Assembly: GCA_965247995.1 (NCBI GenBank)
Contig: OZ252041.1
Coordinates: 1,488,001 to 1,552,000 of the forward strand
Direction of reading: 5' to 3'
DNA length: 64,000 nucleotides
DNA from: JASLZO01 sp965247995
Lineage (GTDB): Bacteria > Chloroflexota > Dehalococcoidia > UBA6926
Shown: one piece after another, positions 42,078 through 49,135 of the stretch
How the letters are laid out: every line of letters begins with the position of its first letter
How positions within the stretch are numbered: position 1 is the first letter of the stretch
The notes under the pieces: generated by a model
What the model saw: only the letters and a program-made list of their open reading frames with translations
Told to the model about the DNA's origin: nothing
Databases searched by the model: none
Translations under genes and position numbers: made by a program

Positions 42078-44320
42078 GAATTCGTCTGGCGGAGCGCCTT
42101 ATAGACCTTCTCGGCCGTGATTGGCAGGTCGCGGATGCGCACGCCAACCGCGTCTTCCACCGCATTCGCGATCGCGGCTGCTGTCGGAACGTTGGAACTC
42201 TCGCCGGCGGACTTAACTCGATAGGGGCCTGATCCGCTGTCGGATTCCAAAAGGACCGTACTCATCGGAGGAACGTCCGCTGACGTTGGGATCTTGAATT
42301 CGGCGAACGAGGGATTTGTTACCCGCCCGCCCTCATCAATGGACAACTCTTCCATCAGGCCGAAGCCAATGGCCTGGACGACACCTCCCTCTACCTGCCC
42401 CTGATGCCCGATGGGGTTGATGATCGTTCCAACATCGTGTGCGGTCGTCAGTTTGAGCAACCGCACCTCTCCGGTGTCCGTGTCGACCTCGACCTCTGCG
42501 ACCTGCGCGGCGAAGGACGTCATCGGCGACCGGGTCTGGTCACGCACGTGCCCTCGACCCACGATGGGCGATCCGCCGCCTCGAGCAACCAGGTCGCCGA
42601 TTGCGATCGACTCGCTCGAATTCTCATTGACCAGGCGTTCATCGCGGAGAGTGATCCGTTCCTCCGACCATCCGAGTAGCTCGGCGGCCAACCGCCGGAG
42701 ATTGCCAGCCATCTCCGCGGCTCCGTCATGGGCCGCGATTGTTGCGATCCGCGTTGTGTGGCTCCCCCCGATGCCGGAGTCGAACTGGACCGTGTCCGTA
42801 TCGCGCGGTTCGATCCGGACCTGGGACGTTGGGACGCCCAACTCCTCGCTCACGACCTGTTGGAGAACGACGTACTGGCCGGCGCCTTGTTCGAACAACG
42901 GGGTCTCCACGGTGATGTCGCCGTTCGCGTGGGCCGATACAGTCGCATGAGTCTCGCCACCCGGTGCACCGTGGTCCGCCATCGCAATGCCCCGACCGAC
43001 GTTTGCACGTTTGGGCGACCCATACCCCGCGTCACGCGCCGCCGCTTCGAGCGCCTCGCGCGCATGCACGTCCTCATGCACGTGACCGACTGGATTCGGG
43101 TCTCCTTCGTTAATGATGTTCTTGAGGCGGAAGTCCAGAGGGTCCATCCCGACGGCTCGGGCCACGGCATCAAGGTGCGACTCGCCGCCAAACACCGCTT
43201 GTGGTGCCCCGGGCGCGCGGTAGTGGCCACAGGGGATCGTGTTCGTGTACACCTGGATGGAGTCGATCTGTACATTCGGGATGCGATAGGCAACGCCCCC
43301 CAGGTACTGGGCGCCGCCAAGGTTCGCGGTTGGAAGCGGTTTGAAGCCCCCATACGCGCCGCTGTTCCAGCGGACCTCGGCATTCCAGGCGACAAGCGTG
43401 CCGTCACGTTTCACCCCTGCCTTGATCCGCATACGGCCCCCGTGCCGCGGGTTGGCCGCTTGGAACTCCTCGGCGTAGTCCAAGACGATTTTGACCGGCC
43501 GACCTGATGCTTTCGCAAGGTAGTACGCGAGTGGAATCTCCATCGGGCTGCCTTTGCCCCCGAAGTCGCCACCGATATACGTCGGGTTCACGCGGAACGC
43601 ATCGACGGCCTCACCAGTGGCAGTGGAGAGTTGCTGCCGCATCACAAAAGGTGCTTTGTTGCTCGCCCAAATCTGCGCTCGGCCAGTTTCGTCGATCCAG
43701 GCGACGCAGGAGTGCGGCTCCAGGTAGGCCTGGTGACCCTTAGGAGTCTCATAGATGCCCTCGACGATGAGGTCGGACTGCGCGAACCCAGCTTCGACGT
43801 CACCCACGCTCCAGGAGTCGTGCGAGAAACCATTGGACGGTGAATCGAGTGGCGTTGAAACGCCTGTATAGTCGTTGAAGTCCGGATGAATGATGGGCGC
43901 GTCAGGTTGCAGGCCCATATCGACGTCGAACACTGCCGGAAGCTCCTCGTACTCGATCTCAACCAGTGCGAGCGCGGCGTCGGCTTGGTCCTTGGTCTCG
44001 GCAGCGACCGCGACAACGCGCTCACCGATGAACCGGACGCGGTCGTTTGCCAGAACGGGCACGTCAAAGAGGCGGCGACCGTAACGGATTCCTGCGACAT
44101 CCTCGCCGGTTAGAACAGCGTGAACGCCCGGGGCGTTCCGTGCGTGAGACGTATCGATCCGCACGATACGGGCGTGAGGGTAAGGGCTCCGCAGCGACCG
44201 CCCCCAAAGAAGGCCTGAGAGTTCCAAGTCCGGCGAGTAGATACCCGAGCCCGTGACTTTGTCGATCCCGTCTGGCCGCAGAGCAGGTTTGCCGACGACG
44301 TTGTAGGTTGCCGTAGTCAA
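42068..44320 (-). CDS. Xanthine dehydrogenase/aldehyde oxidase family molybdopterin-binding subunit
   Basis: The 750-residue protein shows the molybdenum hydroxylase large-subunit motifs: GKPALRPDGIDKVTGSGIY at the N-terminus, YIGGDFGGKGSPME near residue 250, GHYRAPGAPQ near 365 and the catalytic Glu in SAGESSNVPTAAAIANAV near the C-terminus. The YRAPG motif differs from the CoxL active-site loops (AYRCSFR or AYRGAGR), so it is not a CO dehydrogenase. It would hydroxylate an aldehyde, purine or other heterocycle. No FAD or [2Fe-2S] subunit gene is adjacent, so partners must be elsewhere. Confidence 0.92.
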   Translation of the reverse strand: MTTATYNVVGKPALRPDGIDKVTGSGIYSPDLELSGLLWGRSLRSPYPHARIVRIDTSHARNAPGVHAVLTGEDVAGIRYGRRLFDVPVLANDRVRFIGERVVAVAAETKDQADAALALVEIEYEELPAVFDVDMGLQPDAPIIHPDFNDYTGVSTPLDSPSNGFSHDSWSVGDVEAGFAQSDLIVEGIYETPKGHQAYLEPHSCVAWIDETGRAQIWASNKAPFVMRQQLSTATGEAVDAFRVNPTYIGGDFGGKGSPMEIPLAYYLAKASGRPVKIVLDYAEEFQAANPRHGGRMRIKAGVKRDGTLVAWNAEVRWNSGAYGGFKPLPTANLGGAQYLGGVAYRIPNVQIDSIQVYTNTIPCGHYRAPGAPQAVFGGESHLDAVARAVGMDPLDFRLKNIINEGDPNPVGHVHEDVHAREALEAAARDAGYGSPKRANVGRGIAMADHGAPGGETHATVSAHANGDITVETPLFEQGAGQYVVLQQVVSEELGVPTSQVRIEPRDTDTVQFDSGIGGSHTTRIATIAAHDGAAEMAGNLRRLAAELLGWSEERITLRDERLVNENSSESIAIGDLVARGGGSPIVGRGHVRDQTRSPMTSFAAQVAEVEVDTDTGEVRLLKLTTAHDVGTIINPIGHQGQVEGGVVQAIGFGLMEELSIDEGGRVTNPSFAEFKIPTSADVPPMSTVLLESDSGSGPYRVKSAGESSNVPTAAAIANAVEDAVGVRIRDLPITAEKVYKALRQTNSVR

Positions 44321-44413
44321 GGCACCATCTCCCCGGGCGCCTCGGTCCCATCGCGGCCCCGTGCGCCAACTATATCGGGAACCGAGATGGGCTCCGTAGG
44401 CGAACGCCTGCCT

Positions 44414-44809
44414 CTACGGACCGTCGAGTTCGATTGGCTGGCCAGCCGGCGGTGGGGTCGGCCCACCGCCATGCGAATGGCCGCCCGCAGCCATTTCTCC
44501 CGCTTGGATGAACGCATTTACCGCCTCTAGGACGAAGTTCTGTGGTGTCAGGCCGACTTCCGCTGCCAGATCGCGGACTTGGCGAGCCAAGAGCCCCGTG
44601 AACCCGACGGTGAGCGTCTGAGGGTCAGCCCATGCGGCCAAACGGGCGAACTGGTCCTGACGGACCGTCATTATCGGCGTGGCGCTGCTCGAATCCGGGG
44701 ATGTCGAGTCACCCCGGAAGATAATCACACTCCCGGCTTCGGTCTCGCCCCAAAAATCCCCGCCGTTCCCGTCGCGCGAGATGAGGAATCGTCCCTGGTA
44801 AAGGTTCAT
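44414..44809 (-). CDS. Hypothetical protein with a possible ribbon-helix-helix-like C-terminal region
   Basis: I do not recognise this 131-residue protein. It starts MNLYQGRFLISRDG, with a small beta-rich N-terminal half (DFWGETEAGSVIIFRG). Residues 70-105 (RQVRDLAAEVGLTPQNFVLEAVNAFIQAG) could form the helix-turn-helix of a ribbon-helix-helix fold, and the tail is Gly/His/Pro-rich. It lies 93 bases upstream of the molybdenum hydroxylase gene on the same strand and divergently from the HesB gene, so it may be a regulator or accessory of the hydroxylase. Coding is likely from its context and lack of competing frames; function is unknown. Confidence 0.6.
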   Translation of the reverse strand: MNLYQGRFLISRDGNGGDFWGETEAGSVIIFRGDSTSPDSSSATPIMTVRQDQFARLAAWADPQTLTVGFTGLLARQVRDLAAEVGLTPQNFVLEAVNAFIQAGEMAAGGHSHGGGPTPPPAGQPIELDGP

Positions 44810-44840
44810 GAGAGAGGTCCTGCTGTGACAATGCGTGCCG

Positions 44841-44869
44841 GTGACACGATACGTGGGTCAGCGTATACT
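44841..44869 (+). promoter_or_regulatory. Sigma-70-type promoter of the HesB/IscA-like gene
   Basis: GTGACA (44841-44846), a 17-base spacer and TATACT (44864-44869) form a near-consensus promoter 44 bases upstream of the gene start. This also marks the divergent boundary with the 131-residue hypothetical gene. Confidence 0.65.
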
Positions 44870-44912
44870 CCCTTGACGGCTAGTGGGTCAAGAAGCCCAG
44901 TGGAGGACCAAC

Positions 44913-45278
44913 GTGATCAATCTGACTGAAACGGCAGCCGAGCGGATCCTGGATATTTTCAAAGAGCAGGAAGTCGCCGAGGGCGCCGCGCTGCGTGTGT
45001 TCGTGAAGGGCGATGATGAAGCTGGTACCCCGGACTACGGGATGGCCATCGAGCCGGAACCTGCGAAGACCGATGAGGTCGTCGAGCAGTTCGGTGTGAA
45101 AATCGTGGTTGATGAGGACAGTCTCCCGTGGGTCATTGGCTCCGAGATCGACTACGTCGATAGCCTGAATGCGGCGGGATTCACGATCCGCAACCCCAAC
45201 ATGATGGGTGGCTGTGGCTGTGGCGGTGGTGCCTGCGCATGCGGCGCGAACGCCGGAGGCGCTGCTTCCGCAAACTAG
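44913..45278 (+). CDS. HesB/IscA/ErpA-type iron-sulfur carrier with an unusual Cys pattern
   Basis: The 121-residue protein begins (M)INLTETAAERILDIF and keeps the A-type carrier core: LRVFVKG, a GVKIVVDEDSLPWVIGSEIDYV segment and GFTIRNPN. Canonical members have a Cys in the GGGCSG loop and CGCG at the C-terminus. Here the first loop reads KGDDEAGTPDYG with no Cys, while the tail MGGCGCGGGACACG has four Cys and a Gly/Ala extension. Cluster binding would have to differ from ErpA. I chose the GTG at 44913 because TGGAGGA lies 6 bases upstream. A strong terminator follows. Confidence 0.85.
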   Translation: MINLTETAAERILDIFKEQEVAEGAALRVFVKGDDEAGTPDYGMAIEPEPAKTDEVVEQFGVKIVVDEDSLPWVIGSEIDYVDSLNAAGFTIRNPNMMGGCGCGGGACACGANAGGAASAN

Positions 45279-45303
45279 CGGACCACTCGGTTCAGGAACC
45301 CTT

Positions 45304-45329
45304 AAGGGGGCCGCGTCGCGGCCCCCTTT
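45304..45329 (+). terminator. Factor-independent terminator after the HesB-like gene
   Basis: AAGGGGGCCGC-GTC-GCGGCCCCCTT is a perfect 11-bp stem with a 3-base loop followed by T and C, 26 bases after the HesB stop codon. It is the clearest intrinsic terminator in the window, though the T run is short. Confidence 0.82.
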
Positions 45330-45391
45330 CACGTTGGAAAGAGCGCGCGGCGAGGTTATCCAGTGGCGGAATCACCCAATGGAGGCGGGAA

Positions 45392-46756
45392 ATGGCCTAC
45401 GACACGATCGTACGAGGGGGCCGAGTGGTCCTGCCCGACACCGGGGTTCAGGAGATCGACTTGGTAGTCCAGGACGGTCGCGTAGTGGCTTACCTGTCGC
45501 CTCATGGGGACGCGGAAGCTCAGGAAGTCATCGACGCCTCGGGCAAAGTGGTGCTCCCCGGCGTCATCGACCCACACACCCACCTTGGGCTGGGTGACCC
45601 GCAGACGGACTATCTGACAGAGACGAAGGCTGCGGCGCTTGCCGGGGTCACGACGGTGTTGAATTTCCTGATGTCCGGTGACCCGTATGAGGCGGAATAT
45701 CGGACGAACCGAGATCGAGCAGACGCCCAAGCATATGTGGACTACGGACTCCATGCGGTCATCTCGACTCGCGAACAGCTAGGAGAGATGGACCGGTACA
45801 TCGACCAATTCGGAATGACAAGCTTCAAGTTCTTCATGAGCTTCCGTGGGGACGAAGGCGCGTATATCGGGTTACTCCCGATCGACGATGGTGTGATGTT
45901 CGAGCTGTTTGAGGCAGCCGGAGCGCGCCCAGGGACGGTCGTCTGCGTCCACGCGGAGAACATCGAGGTGGTCTGGTCAATCCGGCAGCGCCTCCAGGAC
46001 TCTGGCCGGGACGACCTGAAGGCGTGGTCCGAGTCCCGACCGTCCTTCACCGAAGCTGAGGCAGCGGTTCGAGCGATGCTGTTCGCGCATGAAACGGGCG
46101 CAGCTGCCTACTTGGTCCACACCTCCAGTGAGGAGACCCTCGACGAGGTGCGTGCCTTCCGGGAGCGTGGCGGAGTGATCTACGTGGAAACCTGCCCACA
46201 CTACCTTACGCATACCTACGAATCGCCTGTCGGAACGCTCGGCAAGCAGAATCCGCCTCTGCGTGGACCCGATGACCTCGAGGCTCTGTGGGACGCGATC
46301 GCGGACGGGACTATCGATACCATCGGGTCCGACCATGCGCCACGCCTCGGGGACAGGAAGCGGGGCACCGTCTGGAGCGCGTCGCCAGGGCAACCAAACA
46401 TGCCGTTGATCCTCCCGGTACTCCTTAGTGAGGGCGTACACAAACGGGGTTTGCCGCTTGAACGCGTAGCAGAAGTCACATCGGCAAACGTTGCGCGAAT
46501 CTTCGGGTTGTGGCCCCAGAAGGGATCATTGAGGATCGGGGCGGATGCAGACCTCGTGATCGCCGATCTGGATGCCGTACGGACGGTGACCGCGGCATCG
46601 CTGCAAGGGAGGGCGGACTACTCCATCTACGAAGGAATGACCCTGCGGGGTTGGGCGGAGACCACGATGGTTCGGGGTACCGTGGTCGCACGCGACGGTG
46701 AGGTCGTCTCGCACCCAGGCCAAGCGGGATTCATCCACCGCGCCCTCCCCGCATAA
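45392..46756 (+). CDS. Dihydropyrimidinase/hydantoinase family amidohydrolase
   Basis: From the ATG at 45392 (GGAGGCGGGA upstream) the protein is 454 residues and shows the cyclic amidohydrolase metal site: DPHTHLGLG near residue 59, the Lys that is carboxylated in SFKFFMS, CVHAENIE, LVHTSS and GSDHAPR. It opens cyclic amides such as dihydropyrimidines, hydantoins or allantoin. No pathway partners that would fix the substrate lie next to it. A long upstream extension of the frame overlaps the terminator and is not credible. Confidence 0.92.
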   Translation: MAYDTIVRGGRVVLPDTGVQEIDLVVQDGRVVAYLSPHGDAEAQEVIDASGKVVLPGVIDPHTHLGLGDPQTDYLTETKAAALAGVTTVLNFLMSGDPYEAEYRTNRDRADAQAYVDYGLHAVISTREQLGEMDRYIDQFGMTSFKFFMSFRGDEGAYIGLLPIDDGVMFELFEAAGARPGTVVCVHAENIEVVWSIRQRLQDSGRDDLKAWSESRPSFTEAEAAVRAMLFAHETGAAAYLVHTSSEETLDEVRAFRERGGVIYVETCPHYLTHTYESPVGTLGKQNPPLRGPDDLEALWDAIADGTIDTIGSDHAPRLGDRKRGTVWSASPGQPNMPLILPVLLSEGVHKRGLPLERVAEVTSANVARIFGLWPQKGSLRIGADADLVIADLDAVRTVTAASLQGRADYSIYEGMTLRGWAETTMVRGTVVARDGEVVSHPGQAGFIHRALPA

Positions 46757-46778
46757 TCTCAGCGCTCTGGTAGCTGCC

Positions 46779-47246
46779 GTGCGGCGCCTACGGTCACTCC
46801 CTTGGTGGGGTGCAGCCTTGGTTGTCTTGGCGGCAATCTCGTGTCAAGCGACCGTCGGTGACCACGCCACCGTCACGCGCATCATTGATGGTGACACGCT
46901 GGAAGTACGGCCCGGTCGTGAGCGAATCCGGTTAATCAGCGTCGATACCCCGGAGGTCCGAAATCCCGCGGAGTGTTTCGGCGCGGAGGCAGCGACCAGG
47001 ACCAGGGAGCTCGCCGCGATCGGAACGAGGGTTCGGTTGGAGCGGGACAAGACCGATCGTGACCGGTTTGGGCGCCTCCTCCGGTACGTGTACCTCCCGG
47101 ACGGGAGGCTGCTGAGCGAGGTGCTCGCGGCGGAGGGCTACGCCCGGGTTGTCTTCTACCCACCGGACCGGAAGTACTTGAATCTCCTGCGTGAAGCGGA
47201 GCGTTCGGCGCGCGAGAGCCGACGAGGGTTGTGGGGGTCATGCTGA
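46779..47246 (+). CDS. Thermonuclease (SNase-like) family exported nuclease
   Basis: The staphylococcal-nuclease core is clear: VTRIIDGDTLEVRPG, RIRLISVDTPEV, RDKTDRDRFGRLLRYVYL, and AEGYARVVFYPP. These carry the Asp, Arg and Glu residues of the active site. An N-terminal hydrophobic segment WWGAALVVLAAISC marks a signal peptide, perhaps of a lipoprotein with Cys as +1. I place the start at the GTG at 46779, just ahead of that signal; the frame extends upstream into the dihydropyrimidinase gene. It probably degrades nucleic acids outside the membrane. Confidence 0.87.
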   Translation: MRRLRSLPWWGAALVVLAAISCQATVGDHATVTRIIDGDTLEVRPGRERIRLISVDTPEVRNPAECFGAEAATRTRELAAIGTRVRLERDKTDRDRFGRLLRYVYLPDGRLLSEVLAAEGYARVVFYPPDRKYLNLLREAERSARESRRGLWGSC

Positions 47247-47324
47247 TGATCCGTACAATCGAGTATTCGAGAGCTCGTCGGCGTCGCCGCGGTCGGTGAT
47301 GCAGGAGATCAGAGAAGCCCAGGC

Positions 47325-48332
47325 ATGGCAGCAGAGCACCAACCCGTGATCGAAGTACGTGACCTCGTGAAGGTCTACGGAGGGTCCGCGCGCGCGGTGG
47401 ACCAGGTCTCTTTTGATGTCGAACGCGGCGAACTGTTTGGATTCCTCGGGCCGAACGGCGCGGGCAAGACGACGACGATTCGTATTCTCGCGACACTGCT
47501 GCGGCCGACTTCCGGGAGCGCGAAGGTCGTGGGGTTCGATGTCTCGCGGCAGCCTCAGGAGGTCCGTGCTCGCCTCGGGTTGGCCATGCAGACACCAACG
47601 CTCGATGCGTACTCGACGGGTCGCGAGACGCTCCATTTGGCCGGCCGTCTGCATCGCATGTCGTCCCAGGCGACTCGGCAGCGAGCGGACGAACTTCTCG
47701 ATCTTATGGGCCTGGCCTCGGTGGCGAAGAAGATGACTGGGACCTATTCGGGCGGTATGAAGCGTCGCTTGGACCTTGCTAGCGCGTTGATGCACCAGCC
47801 GGAGCTGCTCATCCTGGACGAACCGACCGAAGGACTGGACCCGCAGAGCCGCGTTGCACTGTGGGGGGAGTTGGGGCGCATTAGCCGGGCAGGGACGACG
47901 ATGCTCCTCACGACCCACTACATGGAGGAGGCCGACAGGCTCTGTTCGCGCCTCGCCATCATCGATGAGGGGAAGATCGTCGTTGATGGGGTGCCGGAGG
48001 ATCTGAAGCGGAGCGTCGGCTCCGACACCGTCATCCTCCAGCTGGATGCGGTCGGCGCTGATCTGGAACGCGCACGAGCGGACATATCTCGGCTTCTCGC
48101 CAGCGTCGTGGACGAGGGCGCAGTCGCTGAGCACCCCGCAGGGGCGAGCCTTTCGGTGCCCAGCGCAAACACCGCGATTCCGAACGTGCTACGCAGGTTG
48201 GAAGGGAATGGCGTGAGCGTGTCTGGGTTGGTGATGAGCCAGCCAAGCCTCGACGACGTCTTCCTCAAATACACCGGTAGGCACATTCGCGAAGAAGCTG
48301 CGGACCAACCGATGCCTGCGATGGGTTGGTGA
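47325..48332 (+). CDS. ABC transporter ATP-binding protein, DrrA-like
   Basis: The 335-residue ATPase has Walker A GPNGAGKTTT near residue 45, signature YSGGMKRRLDLA near 142, Walker B LLILDEPTEGLD, and a C-terminal domain with VSGLVMSQPSLDDVFLKYTG typical of the daunorubicin-resistance (DrrA/ABC-2) group. It pairs with the permease whose gene starts 8 bases downstream. The substrate could be a lipid or drug and is not shown. The ATG at 47325 is used. Confidence 0.95.
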   Translation: MAAEHQPVIEVRDLVKVYGGSARAVDQVSFDVERGELFGFLGPNGAGKTTTIRILATLLRPTSGSAKVVGFDVSRQPQEVRARLGLAMQTPTLDAYSTGRETLHLAGRLHRMSSQATRQRADELLDLMGLASVAKKMTGTYSGGMKRRLDLASALMHQPELLILDEPTEGLDPQSRVALWGELGRISRAGTTMLLTTHYMEEADRLCSRLAIIDEGKIVVDGVPEDLKRSVGSDTVILQLDAVGADLERARADISRLLASVVDEGAVAEHPAGASLSVPSANTAIPNVLRRLEGNGVSVSGLVMSQPSLDDVFLKYTGRHIREEAADQPMPAMGW

Positions 48333-48339
48333 GAAGCGG

Positions 48340-49119
48340 ATGGCTGCGGTAAGCGCGCTCGCGTACGAAACGTACTACCTCGGCATCCGGACTACTCGCC
48401 GTTTTGTGCGGGTACCGTCGAACTGGATCGGGATCATTTTCTTCCCGCTGATCCAGCTATTGGTCTTCAGCCAGCTCTACCAGGACATCGTTCAACTGCC
48501 CGGATTTGACGGGCAGGTGAGCTACCTGGCGTACCTGGCACCGGGACAGGTGGCGTTCACGGCCTTTCTCGCCGTGGCCTGGTCCGGATACGGGCTCATC
48601 ATGGAGTTTCGGTCGGGGTATTTGGACAAGTTGCGCGCTACACCGATACGACGATGGTCGATCCTGATGGCGGAGATGGTCCCGCTGTTCTTCCAGGCTG
48701 CGGTCATGGCGAGCGTTCTCTTGATCATTAGCATCGTTCTCGGCGCACGCATCGCCGCTGGCGTCGGGGGTTTCGTTCTGATCCTGGCGTTGTCGGGCGT
48801 GTTCGGCGTGGCGCTGGCGGGATCGAGTTTCGTCCCAGCGTTATTGACCAAGAGCGAGCAAGCGACCGGGACGTTCAGCCTGATGCTGTTCCCAGTCATG
48901 TTTATTTCCACCGCGTTCGTACCGGCAACCCTCATGCCAGCGTGGATGCAACGCGTGAACGATTGGAACCCCGTAACCTACGTCATCGAAGCGATGCGTT
49001 CGCTGATGATCACGGGCTACGACTGGGCGGCGATCGGTCAAGCACTCGTGGCGCTTGCCGTCATCGGACTCATCCTCCAAGCTGCCACGTTGTGGTCGTT
49101 CCACCGCCTTTCGCGATGA
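48340..49119 (+). CDS. ABC-2 type transporter permease, DrrB-like
   Basis: The 259-residue protein has six predicted membrane helices (for example residues 95-120, 135-165 and 230-250), with the ABC-2 family motif MLFPVMFISTAFVPATLMPAWMQ near 185 and NPVTYVIEAMRSL after it. It forms an exporter with the ATPase upstream. The gene ends 17 bases before the second double-CaiB gene. Confidence 0.94.
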   Translation: MAAVSALAYETYYLGIRTTRRFVRVPSNWIGIIFFPLIQLLVFSQLYQDIVQLPGFDGQVSYLAYLAPGQVAFTAFLAVAWSGYGLIMEFRSGYLDKLRATPIRRWSILMAEMVPLFFQAAVMASVLLIISIVLGARIAAGVGGFVLILALSGVFGVALAGSSFVPALLTKSEQATGTFSLMLFPVMFISTAFVPATLMPAWMQRVNDWNPVTYVIEAMRSLMITGYDWAAIGQALVALAVIGLILQAATLWSFHRLSR

Positions 49120-49135
49120 CTCCGGGCACGGCAAC

